DNA from: Staphylococcus sp. IVB6240
Lineage (GTDB): Bacteria > Bacillota > Bacilli > Staphylococcales > Staphylococcaceae
Assembly: GCF_025558425.1 (NCBI RefSeq)
Contig: NZ_CP094718.1
Location: 1,178,001 to 1,242,000 of the forward strand
Direction: 5' to 3'
DNA length: 64,000 bases
Part shown: piece by piece, positions 28,668-39,102 of the stretch
Position numbering within the stretch: position 1 is the first letter of the stretch
Layout: every line of letters starts with the position of its first letter
Position numbers and translations under genes: made by a program
The notes under the pieces: generated by a model
Seen by the model: only the letters and a program-made list of their open reading frames with translations
The model's database searches: none
Told to the model about the DNA's origin: nothing

Positions 28668-29648
28668 ATGTTACGTTTGAATCCATATCGAATTGGGTGG
28701 CGAACGATTAAAACTGCGGTTGGTATGGCACTAGGTGTAATTATCGCTAAGCTTATGGGGTTAGATAATTATGCATCTAGTGCCATTTTAGTTGTTCTTT
28801 GTATCAAAGACACTAAAATGCACTCAGTGAAAGCCATTTGGTCACGTTTTGTTTCCTGTTTAATTGCTATGGGATTTGGCGCAGCTGTATTTCCATTACT
28901 CGGTCAACATGCATGGGTATTAGGGCTGATTGTTTTGTTCTTTATCCCACTGACCGTGATGTTCAATACACAAGAAGGTGTTGTCACAAGCATTGTCATA
29001 TTACTGCACTTTTTCAATGCAGAAACGATTAACATGGCGCTTGTCTTTAACGAAATACTACTACTCTTAGTCGGTCTTTCTATTGCTTTTATGATGAATA
29101 CCTTTATGCCAAGCTTTGAAAAAGAACTCACACAATATCAAAATGATATAGAAAATCAAATCCGCCATATTTTTAATACCTTTGGTGAGATGTGTTCTAA
29201 AGATGCACAATCATGTGAATTGTCGTTTGATAAATTACTTTTAACGATTCAACAAGCTAAGTCAATTGCCTTCCGAGATGTTAAAAATCATTTTGTGCGT
29301 AATGAGAATAGCTTCTATCATTACTTTGATATGCGGCAAGATCAAGTCGATATTTTGCAGCGTATTCATTTTAATTTAGCGCATATGTCCGTTGATGATG
29401 TTCTCTTACCAAAAGTGGCGCAACTGTTCAAAGAAATGGCAGATAATGTGAATGAAAACAACTATACCGCTATGCGTTTGCACACATTGTATGATATTCG
29501 TCTTCAAATAGATGAATTACCGTTACCGGAAACACATGAGGCACTACATACACGTGCAAGTATTATACAAATTCTTTATGATACAGAAGCTTATTTAAAT
29601 ATCAAATCTAATTTTGGTTCATTAAAACTTTATCACGAAGTTAATTAG
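28668..29648 (+). CDS. Aromatic acid exporter family membrane protein (YqjA type)
   Basis: A 326-residue protein. The N-terminal half has four to five membrane helices between about residues 10 and 145, and the rest is a cytoplasmic helical domain. This fits the ArAE_1 (DUF939) family common in Firmicutes. The substrate is unknown. It starts 12 bases after the bacilliredoxin gene behind AAGGAG, and a long terminator hairpin follows. The pairing with brxB is the same as yqiW-yqjA in Bacillus. Confidence 0.85.
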   Translation: MLRLNPYRIGWRTIKTAVGMALGVIIAKLMGLDNYASSAILVVLCIKDTKMHSVKAIWSRFVSCLIAMGFGAAVFPLLGQHAWVLGLIVLFFIPLTVMFNTQEGVVTSIVILLHFFNAETINMALVFNEILLLLVGLSIAFMMNTFMPSFEKELTQYQNDIENQIRHIFNTFGEMCSKDAQSCELSFDKLLLTIQQAKSIAFRDVKNHFVRNENSFYHYFDMRQDQVDILQRIHFNLAHMSVDDVLLPKVAQLFKEMADNVNENNYTAMRLHTLYDIRLQIDELPLPETHEALHTRASIIQILYDTEAYLNIKSNFGSLKLYHEVN

Positions 29649-29667
29649 CCATTGTATCTCATCCAAA

Positions 29668-29762
29668 ATAAAAAGGATGTCCGTTAATGTATATCATCAC
29701 TTGAAAATGAGCGTTTTAAAACGCATTTAAGTGTACACATACATATGGACATCCTTATTTTT
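29668..29762. terminator. Long terminator hairpin between the ArAE gene and the Prli42-like gene
   Basis: Outer arms AAGGATGTCC (29673-29682) and GGACATCCTT (29747-29756) extend through TGTA/TACA. The loop holds a perfect palindrome GCGTTTTAAAACGC (29711-29724). T-rich on the plus side and A-rich before it on the minus side, so both convergent genes could use it. Confidence 0.8.
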
Positions 29763-29764
29763 AA

Positions 29765-29866
29765 TTACATGCTTAGTAATGGTGCGATTCCAGTTAATAA
29801 CAATGATGCAACGATTGCTAATAACATGACAATAAGTAATACTTTTCTTAATTTCTTATTTTGCAC
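29765..29866 (-). CDS. 33-residue membrane mini-protein, Prli42-like
   Basis: A minus-strand frame too short for usual gene calling. GTG at 29866-29864 is preceded by GGAGG (29880-29876 on the plus map). The peptide begins MQNKKLRKVLLIVMLLAIVA and ends in a short hydrophobic SLLLTGIAPLLSM: a basic N-terminus and a single membrane helix. This is the shape of Prli42, the mini-protein that ties the stressosome to the membrane in Listeria and is conserved in Firmicutes. Its place beside an M20 peptidase gene near the bkd operon also agrees with what I remember of Listeria. The identity is inferred from size, motif and position. Confidence 0.7.
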   Translation of the reverse strand: MQNKKLRKVLLIVMLLAIVASLLLTGIAPLLSM

Positions 29867-30024
29867 GTTTAATGGCCTCCAATAAACTTGTTAATTCTTC
29901 AATTATAATTACGTCAAATTATAACATTTTTAAAATATGAATCTCAAGTACACCTTTAAAAATACATTTTGCAAATCCAGGCTTTTTCGATACACTTATA
30001 ATGACGTAAAAGGGGGAATTTAGA

Positions 30025-31134
30025 ATGATCAATCAAGATCGATTAGTAGAAACATTTTTAGAATTAGTACAAATAGACTCTGAAACAGGTCATGAAGAAA
30101 TGATTCAACCGATTTTAAAACAAAAGTTTGAAAGTCTCGGTTTAATCGTAAAAGAAGATGATGCCAAGGCAAAAACAGGTTTTGGTGCTAATAATTTAAT
30201 TTGTACTTTACCAGCAACGGATGACAGTAAAGAAAAGATTTATTTCACAAGTCATATGGATACAGTTGTCCCAGGGAAAAGCGTGAAACCAGTGATTGAA
30301 GATGGCATCATCAAATCTGATGGTACAACGATCCTTGGTGCTGACGATAAGGCAGGACTTGCTACGATATTAGAAGTGATCCGAATTATTCAAGATAACC
30401 AACTGCCACATGGCCAAATCCAATTTGTGATAACAGTGGGTGAAGAATCTGGTCTTGTTGGTGCAAAAGCATTGAACCCAGATGATTTAGATGCAGCATA
30501 CGGCTATTCCATTGATTCTGCTGTACCCGTTGGAAACTTTACAATTGGTGCACCGTATCAAATGCAAATTAAAGCAACCACCCACGGTAAAACAGCACAT
30601 GCGAGCACGCCTGACAAAGGTGTGAGTGCCATTAATATCGCCGCTAAAGCGATCAGTAAGATGAAACTCGGTAAAATTGACCATGAAACGACTGCCAATA
30701 TTGGGAAATTTGAAGGTGGTGGACCAACAAATATCGTAACAGACCTTGTACATATTTGGGCAGAAGCACGTTCTCACTCTGAACTAAAAATTGAAGCACA
30801 GACAAAACATATGGCGCAAACATTTAAAGAAACAGCGGAAGCCTTTGGTTGTCATGCCGATGTTGATACAGAATTAGCATATCCAGGCTTTTTAGTTACT
30901 GAGGATGAAGTTGTTTATCAAAAGGCACAAGCAGCCGCGAAAGCTGTTGATTTAATTGGTGAACCAACAATTGGTGGCGGTGGTTCTGATGGTAATATCA
31001 TCAGCCAATTTGGCATTCCAACTGTGATTTTAGGTATTGGCTATGAAGCGATTCATACAACCAATGAAAGTATTGCTATTCAATCGTTAGTAGACCTTGT
31101 TAAATACGTACTTAAACTGATAGAGATTGCTTAA
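30025..31134 (+). CDS. M20-family zinc peptidase (PepT-like, YqjE type)
   Basis: A 369-residue cytosolic metallopeptidase. Zinc and catalytic residues lie in TSHMDTVVPG (near 78), GADDKAGLAT (near 113), GEESGLVGA (near 148) and a C-terminal histidine in AIHTTNES. An inserted dimerisation domain spans about 180-295. It probably cleaves tripeptides or other short peptides. A likely -10 TATAAT lies at 29997-30002. gnd follows after its own gap. Confidence 0.9.
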   Translation: MINQDRLVETFLELVQIDSETGHEEMIQPILKQKFESLGLIVKEDDAKAKTGFGANNLICTLPATDDSKEKIYFTSHMDTVVPGKSVKPVIEDGIIKSDGTTILGADDKAGLATILEVIRIIQDNQLPHGQIQFVITVGEESGLVGAKALNPDDLDAAYGYSIDSAVPVGNFTIGAPYQMQIKATTHGKTAHASTPDKGVSAINIAAKAISKMKLGKIDHETTANIGKFEGGGPTNIVTDLVHIWAEARSHSELKIEAQTKHMAQTFKETAEAFGCHADVDTELAYPGFLVTEDEVVYQKAQAAAKAVDLIGEPTIGGGGSDGNIISQFGIPTVILGIGYEAIHTTNESIAIQSLVDLVKYVLKLIEIA

Positions 31135-31214
31135 TTTAGCGCAGTATAAGTGTGAGAAAGCATATAATGTGATACAATTAACCCGTAATTTATAATAAGA
31201 GAGGTAAGTATAAA

Positions 31215-32618
31215 ATGACACAACAAATTGGTGTAATCGGCTTAGCGGTTATGGGAAAAAATTTGGCATGGAATATTGAGTCACGCGGTTACAGTGTTTC
31301 TGTATACAACCGTTCTTCTGACAAGACAGATCTCATGGTCAAAGAATCAGCAGGCAAAAACATCGTTCCAACTTATTCCATTGAAGAATTTGTTCAATCA
31401 CTTGAAAAACCACGTAAAATTTTACTCATGGTTAAAGCAGGTGAAGCAACAGATAAAACAATCGAAACATTATTACCATTATTAGATACAGATGATATTT
31501 TGATCGACGGTGGTAATACGAACTATCAAGATACAATTCGACGCAATAAAGCACTTGCCGAAAGTGGTATTAACTTCATTGGTACAGGTGTGTCAGGTGG
31601 CGAGGTTGGTGCACTGACTGGTCCTTCAATGATGCCAGGTGGTCAAAAAGAAGCTTATGAAAAAGTTGCAGATATTTTAGCATCTATTTCAGCTAAAGCA
31701 GCAGATGGCACACCTTGTGTCACATATATTGGTCCTAATGGGGCAGGCCACTATGTAAAAATGGTTCACAATGGTATCGAATATGCAGATATGCAATTGA
31801 TTGCTGAAAGTTATAACATGATGAAAAACTTATTAGGTATGGATCATGAAGAAATCTCAGCAACATTCAAAGAGTGGAATACTGGTGAATTAGAAAGTTA
31901 CCTTATTGAAATTACGGGTGATATTTTCACAAAACTTGATGAAAATGGTGAACCCCTTGTTGAAAAAATTATGGATAAAGCAGGTCAAAAAGGGACAGGT
32001 AAATGGACATCAATTAATGCATTAGAACTTGGTGCGCCACTTACAATTATTACTGAATCTGTATTTGCACGTTTTATTTCATCATTAAAAGCACAACGTG
32101 TTCATGCGTCATCATTATTAAATGGTCCTGAAGCGGCATTCACTGGTGATAAAGCAGCATTTTTAGAAAAAATCCGTCGTGCGTTATACATGAGTAAAAT
32201 CTGTTCATACGCACAAGGTTTTGATCAAATGAAATCTGCAAGTGAAGAAAATGACTGGAACTTACAATTAGGCGAATTAGCAATGATTTGGCGTGAAGGT
32301 TGTATCATTCGTGCACAATTCTTACAAAAAATTAAAGATGCATATGACAAAGATGCAAACTTACAAAACTTGCTTCTTGATGATTACTTCAAAGAAATCG
32401 TTACGGAATATCAACAAGCACTTCGTGACGTTGTCGCAATGGGTGTTCAAAACGGTGTCGCAATTCCTGGATTTGCTGCAAGTATTAACTACTATGATAG
32501 TTACAGAAGTGCAGACTTACCAGCTAACTTAATTCAAGCACAACGTGACTACTTTGGTGCGCATACTTATGAGCGTAAAGACAAAGAAGGTACATTCCAT
32601 ACACAATGGACTGAATAA
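31215..32618 (+). CDS. gnd: 6-phosphogluconate dehydrogenase (decarboxylating)
   Basis: A 467-residue enzyme that converts 6-phosphogluconate to ribulose 5-phosphate with NADP reduction. The dinucleotide site is [17 protein letters not shown] (residues 9-25). Catalytic residues lie in [15 protein letters not shown] near 180-194, with [14 protein letters not shown] near 258. Full length. It has GAGAGG upstream and a terminator downstream. Zwf, the first enzyme of the same pathway, lies 1.1 kb away on the other strand, with an AraC-type regulator between. Confidence 0.96.
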   Translation: MTQQIGVIGLAVMGKNLAWNIESRGYSVSVYNRSSDKTDLMVKESAGKNIVPTYSIEEFVQSLEKPRKILLMVKAGEATDKTIETLLPLLDTDDILIDGGNTNYQDTIRRNKALAESGINFIGTGVSGGEVGALTGPSMMPGGQKEAYEKVADILASISAKAADGTPCVTYIGPNGAGHYVKMVHNGIEYADMQLIAESYNMMKNLLGMDHEEISATFKEWNTGELESYLIEITGDIFTKLDENGEPLVEKIMDKAGQKGTGKWTSINALELGAPLTIITESVFARFISSLKAQRVHASSLLNGPEAAFTGDKAAFLEKIRRALYMSKICSYAQGFDQMKSASEENDWNLQLGELAMIWREGCIIRAQFLQKIKDAYDKDANLQNLLLDDYFKEIVTEYQQALRDVVAMGVQNGVAIPGFAASINYYDSYRSADLPANLIQAQRDYFGAHTYERKDKEGTFHTQWTE

Positions 32619-32632
32619 TTCATATATAACTG

Positions 32633-32677
32633 AAAAAGCTGGATGTTATCGATTATGATAACATCCAGCTTTATTTT
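32633..32677. terminator. Terminator after gnd
   Basis: Perfect arms AAAGCTGGATGTTATC (32635-32650) and GATAACATCCAGCTTT (32657-32672), followed by ATTTTTT. Convergent genes on both sides. Confidence 0.92.
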
Positions 32678-33532
32678 TTAACTTTCAATATTAACTGGCA
32701 CACACAATTGAATTTTCGTAAATGCATCATCAAAAGAAATATTGAGTGGATAAATTTCTAAATACAGTCGATTTCTTTCATATGGCAATGTAAGTTGTAA
32801 ACTTGTTTCTATATAATGCCATGCCTCACTCGTCGCGTAATCAATTTCACCTTGCAAGTTAAATACCGCAAACTGCTGTTCCGACAAGTAACGATCTTCT
32901 AAGTACGCAGGGAAACGTTCACTCGGTACACCCACAAATACTTCTAATCCATGATCTAATGGGCAACTGACCACAAAAATTTCGTGTGGACTACGATCAT
33001 TATATCGAATCATATCTTCTAACTGACCGCTTCTCTGTAGGTCCTCTAGAAAATCTGGAATAATAAAATGATCATCCAATTGGTCAGTTGGTATAAAGCG
33101 AGAATGACCGACAAGCGTGTAATCACCCATGTCTTCTAAACGGTAAGGGTAGGGCGCTTTAGAAGTTGTCGTCAGCTTTAAATAAAGACGTTCTTGTATT
33201 TTAAGTTGATCTCGTTTTGTTTTAGCTTGTAACGGTGAAACACCATGATAGTCACTAAAGTCGTGTGCAAATGCATTCGCATCTGGATAACGATAACGTT
33301 TAGCTAAATCAATCAGCCGATTAGCACCATGAATTAAATCATGAGCAGCTAATGTTAATCGTCTTGCACGGCAATATTCAAAAGGGGTATACCCCACAAT
33401 CATTGTAAAAGACTGTTCTAAATGATAAGGAGAAATACCAACGTAATCACTTAATGTTTGAAAATCGAAAGATTCCAAAAGATGATCTTCAATATATACA
33501 ATGGCTTGTTGTACATGTTTGATAACGTCCAA
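32678..33532 (-). CDS. AraC-family regulator with GyrI-like effector domain
   Basis: A 284-residue protein: two AraC helix-turn-helices at the N-terminus (about 8-105; FQTLSDYVGISPYHLEQSF, then PDANAFAHDFSDYHGVSP) and a C-terminal effector-binding domain (about 120-284). I chose TTG 33532 because AAGGAG on the minus strand lies 8 bases upstream; a GTG at 33541 overlaps that site. It sits between gnd and zwf, so a role in carbon or redox control is possible but unproven. The ligand is unknown. Confidence 0.88.
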   Translation of the reverse strand: MDVIKHVQQAIVYIEDHLLESFDFQTLSDYVGISPYHLEQSFTMIVGYTPFEYCRARRLTLAAHDLIHGANRLIDLAKRYRYPDANAFAHDFSDYHGVSPLQAKTKRDQLKIQERLYLKLTTTSKAPYPYRLEDMGDYTLVGHSRFIPTDQLDDHFIIPDFLEDLQRSGQLEDMIRYNDRSPHEIFVVSCPLDHGLEVFVGVPSERFPAYLEDRYLSEQQFAVFNLQGEIDYATSEAWHYIETSLQLTLPYERNRLYLEIYPLNISFDDAFTKIQLCVPVNIES

Positions 33533-33683
33533 AATGGTCACTCCTTAATAAAAAATTGACTGCAGCTATAAATAATCTAAAAATATTTTTATAAACATAA
33601 TCTCTACTTCTATCTCATGAAAAGTGGGTATGACTACTACTTTAACAGATAGATTTACACGCAGTCTCATATGTTATTATAAA

Positions 33684-33735
33684 TCAAAATAGGCTGAGTT
33701 ACACGGATATTTGTGCAACTCAGCCTATTTTATTT
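33684..33735. terminator. Terminator between the AraC gene and zwf
   Basis: Perfect arms AAATAGGCTGAGTT (33687-33700) and AACTCAGCCTATTT (33717-33730). It lies 3' of zwf (minus strand). Confidence 0.88.
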
Positions 33736-33764
33736 ATGAGCAAGCAGAAACGAATACTTTGCTA

Positions 33765-35249
33765 TTATTGAATATCTTCCCACCATTTTAATCCATCACG
33801 ACTTAATAATAAGTGACTGTCTAATGGACCATTTGTACCTGATGCATAGTTTGGAAATTCAGGTTCAAACTTGTTCCACGCATCTTGAATCGCATCGACA
33901 AATTTCCAAGTAGATTTTAATTCTTCCCAATGTGTGAAGTTTGTCGCATCGCCTTTGAGGCAGTCATATAACAAGTTTTCATAGGCATCAACAGTGTTCA
34001 TTTTATCTTGGGCACTCATTGAGTAAGATAACTGAACAGGCTCTGTTTCAATCCCTTGTACATATTTCTTACCATTTAAATGAATAGAGACACCTTCATT
34101 TGGTTGAATATTAATCACAAGTAGATTGGAGTCTAAATGTTGATCTTTATCATAATATAAATTCATTGGGACTTCTTTAAATTCTACAACCACTTGAATC
34201 GATTTACGTTTCATACGTTTACCTGTACGGATATAGAATGGTACACCAGCCCAACGGAAGTTGTTGATCATTACTTTACCAGCAACAAATGTTGGTGTGA
34301 CAGAGTCTTCAGCTACTTTATCTTCTTCTCGATAACCGATAACAGGTTGACCATCTATTTCACCTGCATCATATTGTCCACGCACGAAATTATGACGTAC
34401 TTCATCATGTTCAAGAATGTTTAATGATTTTAATACTTTTACTTTTTCAGAACGAATATCATCACTATGTAGACTGATAGGTGGTTCCATAGCAAGGAGG
34501 GCAACCATTTGTAACATATGGTTTTGCACCATATCTTTTAATGCACCACTTGATTCGTAGTAACCTCCGCGATCCTCTACACCGAGTACTTCTGATGAGG
34601 TGATTTGAATATTTGAAATATATTTATTGTTCCATAATGGTTCAAACATCGCATTACTAAAGCGTAATACTTCGATATTTTGGACCATATCTTTCCCTAA
34701 ATAATGGTCGATACGGAAAATTTCTTCTTCTTTAAATGATCGACGGATTTGTTTATTCAGTGCTTCAGCAGATTTTAAATCTGTACCGAATGGTTTTTCA
34801 ATCACAAGACGTTTGAAACCTGTCGTTTTTGTAAGGCCAGATGCTTTTAAATAATCCGTTACAACACCGAAAAATTGTGGTGCCATCGCCAGATAAAATA
34901 GGCGATTCCCCTCAAGAGAGAACTGTTTATCTAAATCATTGCTAAGTGTTAATAATTCATTGTAACTTTCTTCATTATTAACATCTAACTTCTGATAAAA
35001 TACATGTTGCATAAATTTATCTAGATTTTCCGTATTTTGAACATGCGCTTGAATTGATGCTTTGACTTGCGATCTAAACTCATCAACTGTTAAATCACGG
35101 CGACCAATGCCGACAATCGCAATTCTATCGTCTAGATTATCTTGTTGAAATAAATGGAATAACGATGGAAATAATTTACGGTGGCTTAAATCACCGGTTG
35201 CACCAAAAATTGTAATCAGCGCTGGTATATAATTGTGTGTTTTATTCAA
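33765..35249 (-). CDS. zwf: Glucose-6-phosphate 1-dehydrogenase
   Basis: A 494-residue enzyme that starts the oxidative pentose phosphate pathway and makes NADPH. It carries the nucleotide-binding GATGDLSHRKLFPSL near residue 15 and the active-site RIDHYLGKDMVQN near 176-188. The start is TTG 35249, with GAGG about 9 bases upstream on the minus strand. It is divergent from rnz across about 150 bases. Length is normal. Confidence 0.96.
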   Translation of the reverse strand: MNKTHNYIPALITIFGATGDLSHRKLFPSLFHLFQQDNLDDRIAIVGIGRRDLTVDEFRSQVKASIQAHVQNTENLDKFMQHVFYQKLDVNNEESYNELLTLSNDLDKQFSLEGNRLFYLAMAPQFFGVVTDYLKASGLTKTTGFKRLVIEKPFGTDLKSAEALNKQIRRSFKEEEIFRIDHYLGKDMVQNIEVLRFSNAMFEPLWNNKYISNIQITSSEVLGVEDRGGYYESSGALKDMVQNHMLQMVALLAMEPPISLHSDDIRSEKVKVLKSLNILEHDEVRHNFVRGQYDAGEIDGQPVIGYREEDKVAEDSVTPTFVAGKVMINNFRWAGVPFYIRTGKRMKRKSIQVVVEFKEVPMNLYYDKDQHLDSNLLVINIQPNEGVSIHLNGKKYVQGIETEPVQLSYSMSAQDKMNTVDAYENLLYDCLKGDATNFTHWEELKSTWKFVDAIQDAWNKFEPEFPNYASGTNGPLDSHLLLSRDGLKWWEDIQ

Positions 35250-35402
35250 GATTCAAAACCTCAATTCTTCGTAATGTTTTACGTTCTTATTATAAATCAT
35301 GAGTACTATATGGTCATATATTCTGCTTTATTATATCATGCTATATTTTTAAATACGGTTCAACTATAATTTATGATAGGATAACGCTAAGGAGGCGTAA
35401 CA

Positions 35403-36320
35403 ATGGAAGTCATATTTTTCGGAACAAGTGCCGGTCTACCAACCAAGGATAGACATACACAATCCATCGCATTAAAATTAGAACCTTTCGCCACAGATAT
35501 TTGGCTCTTTGACGTGGGAGAAGCCACACAACATCAAATCCTTCATCACTCTATTAAGTTAGGAAAGGTAAGTCATATCTTTATTACACATATGCATGGA
35601 GACCATATCTATGGGTTACCTGGCGTACTGACAAGTCGATCGTTTCAAGGAGGGGAAGGTAAGCCACTCACATTGATTGGACCAAAAGGATTAAAAGCCT
35701 ATGTCGAGGCAAGCCTGTCATTGACACATGTCCATCTCAACTACCCAATACATATGATAGAAATCGATGAACAGCTCGATATGATGATTGATGCGTTCAA
35801 AGTACAAGCACGCCCTTTGAATCATGGCGTACCGTGCTATGGCTATCGTGTGCAAGCACCAAGTACACCTGGCACACTCGATGTCGCCAAATTAAAAGCC
35901 ATCGGTATGCAACCTGGTCCACAATATCAACAAGTCAAAAATGCGGATCAGTTTGAATTTGAGGGGGTTACTTACGATGCGCATGATTTTAAAGCACCGG
36001 ATAAACAAGGGCCTATTGTTGCGGTATTTGGAGATACAAAACCATGCGACAATGAGCAAACACTTGCCCAAGATGCTGATGTCATGGTTCACGAAGCGAC
36101 CTATATCGATGGGGACAAGCAACTTGCCAATGATTATCATCATAGCCATATCGATGATGTTCTCATGTTGATTGAACAAAGTGATGTGAAACATGCCTTA
36201 TTAACACATTTAAGTAATCGATATACTAAAGAAGATATTAAGGAGATTGATCAACAATTAAAATCTACAGATACGCCATCATTTCAATTTGTTCAAGATT
36301 TTGATAGCTATCAATTTTAA
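35403..36320 (+). CDS. rnz: Ribonuclease Z
   Basis: A 305-residue metallo-beta-lactamase-fold nuclease that matures tRNA 3' ends. The zinc motif [13 protein letters not shown] lies at about residues 61-73; further ligands lie in FGDTKP near 212 and LLTHLSNRY near 268. AAGGAGG precedes the ATG. No close downstream partner; a terminator follows and proC is convergent. Confidence 0.95.
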   Translation: MEVIFFGTSAGLPTKDRHTQSIALKLEPFATDIWLFDVGEATQHQILHHSIKLGKVSHIFITHMHGDHIYGLPGVLTSRSFQGGEGKPLTLIGPKGLKAYVEASLSLTHVHLNYPIHMIEIDEQLDMMIDAFKVQARPLNHGVPCYGYRVQAPSTPGTLDVAKLKAIGMQPGPQYQQVKNADQFEFEGVTYDAHDFKAPDKQGPIVAVFGDTKPCDNEQTLAQDADVMVHEATYIDGDKQLANDYHHSHIDDVLMLIEQSDVKHALLTHLSNRYTKEDIKEIDQQLKSTDTPSFQFVQDFDSYQF

Positions 36321-36333
36321 TTTCCCCATAAAG

Positions 36334-36370
36334 AAAACAGGCAGCGGTAATATGTCGCTACCTGTTATTT
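36334..36370. terminator. Terminator between rnz and proC
   Basis: Arms AACAGGCAGCG (36336-36346) and CGCTACCTGTT (36356-36366), one mismatch, followed by ATTTTTATT. Confidence 0.82.
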
Positions 36371-37192
36371 TTATTCATTATCATCGTCTTGTTCAGATAA
36401 TTCGATGCTGCGTTCAACTGCAGCGTTTAAACAATCTTCAAAAATACCTTCTATATCATAATTTGACAGTGCATTTAAACCTGCTTGAGTTGTTCCACCT
36501 TTAGATGTGATGTTTTTACGCAACTGTTCCATGCTAAGGTCCGAACGTTCAATCATCTTACTTGTTCCAATGATCAATTCACGAATCGATTCCTCAACTT
36601 GTGATTTATCCAGTCCTAATTTTGTACCAGCATCTACATATTTTTCAAAGACGTGGTATAAAAAGGCAGGGCCACTCCCTGTAATAGCTGTCACTTGATG
36701 CAGGTGATCTTCTTTTACCTCAATTGCTGATCCAAAAGCATTAATCACTTCTAATACTTCATCTTTAGACTTTGGACCAAAGTTTCTTGAAAAGCTTAAG
36801 CCTGTGACAGAATGTCCAACATGTGCGTTAGTATTTGGCATAATACGCGCAATAGGATTAGAGACATCTAAAGCTTCTCGAATATAAGCAATCGGTAAGC
36901 CAGCCATAATTGAAATAAACTTATTCTTACTGTCGATATGCGGATGCATACGTTCTGCTAAGTCATCAAAATCATGTGGCTTTGAACCTAGAAATACATA
37001 ATCTGCATCTTTTAATAAACTTGCATCATCATAGCTGTATTGAACACCTAATTCTGACTGATATTGTTGTAGTGCCGCTTCATTTGAACGATTTGTTAAA
37101 TATATATTTTCTGGTGGTAATACTTTTGAGTTAATAATGCCTGTGAAGATAGCGTGTGCCATATTGCCTGCCCCATAAAATACAATTTTCAT
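36371..37192 (-). CDS. proC: Pyrroline-5-carboxylate reductase
   Basis: A 273-residue NAD(P)H enzyme for the last step of proline synthesis. The Rossmann motif is FYGAGNMAHAI near residue 5. The family block GSGPAFLYHVFEKYVDAG near 170 and the C-terminal TSKGGTTQAGL near 230 are clear. The acidic tail (ELSEQDDDNE) is unremarkable. GAGGAAG precedes the start on the minus strand. Divergent from the SDR gene. Confidence 0.95.
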   Translation of the reverse strand: MKIVFYGAGNMAHAIFTGIINSKVLPPENIYLTNRSNEAALQQYQSELGVQYSYDDASLLKDADYVFLGSKPHDFDDLAERMHPHIDSKNKFISIMAGLPIAYIREALDVSNPIARIMPNTNAHVGHSVTGLSFSRNFGPKSKDEVLEVINAFGSAIEVKEDHLHQVTAITGSGPAFLYHVFEKYVDAGTKLGLDKSQVEESIRELIIGTSKMIERSDLSMEQLRKNITSKGGTTQAGLNALSNYDIEGIFEDCLNAAVERSIELSEQDDDNE

Positions 37193-37272
37193 TTTCTTTT
37201 CACTTCCTCATCTCTTTTCTATCTTTTATACTAACATAAATAAGAATTTGGACAAAAAAGGAGTATAAGCAT

Positions 37273-38040
37273 ATGGACCATAAACATTTTCTGATGACAG
37301 GGGCGACGAGTGGTATTGGCTATGAACTCGTCAAGCAGTTACATGCTCAAGGCGCGCACCTTACTTTATTGATTAGAAATGAGGAGAAGGCAGCACAATT
37401 ATTCCCATCTAAAAGCTTCCCAAATATAAGTTTTCTTGTATGTGACTTAAACGACACAACAGCCATTGAAAAATTATCATCAGATTTTCAAAAACTAAAT
37501 GTATCATTTGATGGATTCATACATAGTGCCGGTCTCGGTTACTTTAAATCATTGGCATCACATACAACGGAGGAATTGTTAAAAACATATCGTTTAAATG
37601 TGATTCATTTTGCGGTATTACTCAATGTGGTTAAACCATTCTTAGTAACAAATCCTCAAATTGTTGCACTCAACAGTATGTCTGGGCTTGCTACACAACC
37701 ATATGCAGCACATTATGGGGCGAGTAAAGCAGCTTTAATTCAAATTTTAAACGCCTTACGTATAGAAGAACCATCTTACCATGTATTAAACGTGATATTA
37801 GGTCCTGTGAAAACACCATTCCATGATCATTCAGACCCATCAGGAACATTCAAGCGTAAAACAGCTTTATTTATGTTAAAACCAGAACAAGTGGCAAAAG
37901 ATATTATTGTGGCAATGAACAAAGGGCATCAAGAACTGCGTGCACCAAAGTGGATGTCCATGATGCTCAGACTTTATTCACTGGCACCTAGAACCATTGA
38001 AAAAGCAGCCAAACCATTCTTTATGAGTAAGAAAAAATAA
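37273..38040 (+). CDS. Short-chain dehydrogenase/reductase
   Basis: A 255-residue classical SDR. The cofactor motif TGATSGIGYE lies at residues 8-17, and the catalytic Ser and Tyr-Lys pair are seen in ALNSMSGLA and HYGASKAAL near residues 135-155. The N-D-A region reads HSAGLGYF. The substrate cannot be told. AAAAGGAG precedes the ATG. Monocistronic, ending in a terminator. Confidence 0.9.
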   Translation: MDHKHFLMTGATSGIGYELVKQLHAQGAHLTLLIRNEEKAAQLFPSKSFPNISFLVCDLNDTTAIEKLSSDFQKLNVSFDGFIHSAGLGYFKSLASHTTEELLKTYRLNVIHFAVLLNVVKPFLVTNPQIVALNSMSGLATQPYAAHYGASKAALIQILNALRIEEPSYHVLNVILGPVKTPFHDHSDPSGTFKRKTALFMLKPEQVAKDIIVAMNKGHQELRAPKWMSMMLRLYSLAPRTIEKAAKPFFMSKKK

Positions 38041-38044
38041 AAAT

Positions 38045-38112
38045 ATGCCAGAAATGTGATATGCGGCAATCTTTCTATAAGAGATGTTGCCCATCATCAT
38101 TTCTGGCTTTAA
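38045..38112. terminator. Terminator between the SDR and aldo/keto reductase genes
   Basis: Outer arms GCCAGAAATG (38047-38056) and CATTTCTGGC (38098-38107), with an inner GGCAAT/ATGTTGCC pairing, followed by a T-rich stretch. Confidence 0.8.
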
Positions 38113-38117
38113 TTTTT

Positions 38118-39026
38118 TTATTTTAAATGTTGTGTATAGTTTAAGTCTTTAACAATCGCTCTTGCTTGTTCAACCATGCTAGCATCAATAGCTTTGTTGT
38201 ATTGTGCCACGTTTTCTTTTAGTTGTTCTGATGAACTTGCACCAACAATAATAGAACCTAATGCATCAAATGATTTTAAATAATTAAACGTTAGCGCTGT
38301 TAATTCAGGTTCTAAATCGTGTAGTTGAGAAACTGTTTTTTTAAGTGTTTCAGCATCATATTCAAAAATACCATCTTTAAATTTTTGAGTGAGGGCTTTC
38401 TGATAATTCTGTGTCAGCAATCCTTTGAATACGGGACCACGTGCTAAAAGTTTTACACCGTGTTCGTGTACTTCATCAAGCAACATTTCTGGACGATTAT
38501 CAATTAAATTAAATTGTGACATCAGCACTTCAATTTCACTATGTGCCAAGTAGTATCGAATGACATTTGGACGAATAGAAGACAGACCATAAGCTTTGAC
38601 CAAGCCTTCTTGTTTTAATTCATCAAATGCACTGATTGTTTCATCAAGCGGATCATCAATCGTACCACCGTGTAACATATATAAGTCGAGTTGATCTAAA
38701 CCAAGGCGTTGCAAGGAATGTTTAATATTTTCTTTAATATATTTTTTCGTTGGATTCCACGCCATTTCGCCATTTGGTTTTAATTCATTGCCTACTTTAG
38801 TTCCAATAACAATATCATCACGTTGTTGATATTGTTTTAATATATGACCAACAATTTTTTCATTTTCACCTTTATCATAGATATCTGCCGTATCGAAGTA
38901 AGTAATGCCAGATTCGAGTGCGGTTTCAACAATTTCTTGTGCTTGCTTCTCATTCGTTCCTAAACTCATACAACCTAAGCCTAATTCTGAGAGGGTTAGG
39001 CCACTTTTTAATGTATTTTTTTGCAT
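38118..39026 (-). CDS. Aldo/keto reductase
   Basis: A 302-residue TIM-barrel oxidoreductase. The catalytic residues are seen as YFDTADIYDKGENE (Asp and Tyr), IGTKVG (Lys) and YMLHGG (His). I chose ATG 39026 (MQKNTLKSG), which has GGAAGGAG about 8 bases upstream on the minus strand; the open frame extends to 39140 without support. The substrate is unknown. It is divergent from nudF with about 75 bases between starts. Confidence 0.9.
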   Translation of the reverse strand: MQKNTLKSGLTLSELGLGCMSLGTNEKQAQEIVETALESGITYFDTADIYDKGENEKIVGHILKQYQQRDDIVIGTKVGNELKPNGEMAWNPTKKYIKENIKHSLQRLGLDQLDLYMLHGGTIDDPLDETISAFDELKQEGLVKAYGLSSIRPNVIRYYLAHSEIEVLMSQFNLIDNRPEMLLDEVHEHGVKLLARGPVFKGLLTQNYQKALTQKFKDGIFEYDAETLKKTVSQLHDLEPELTALTFNYLKSFDALGSIIVGASSSEQLKENVAQYNKAIDASMVEQARAIVKDLNYTQHLK

Positions 39027-39102
39027 GATGATTCTCCTTCCGATAAACTTTATATGTATCATCATATCAAAGAGTTTGTGCAAAATAAAAGGAGTGGCAT
39101 TT

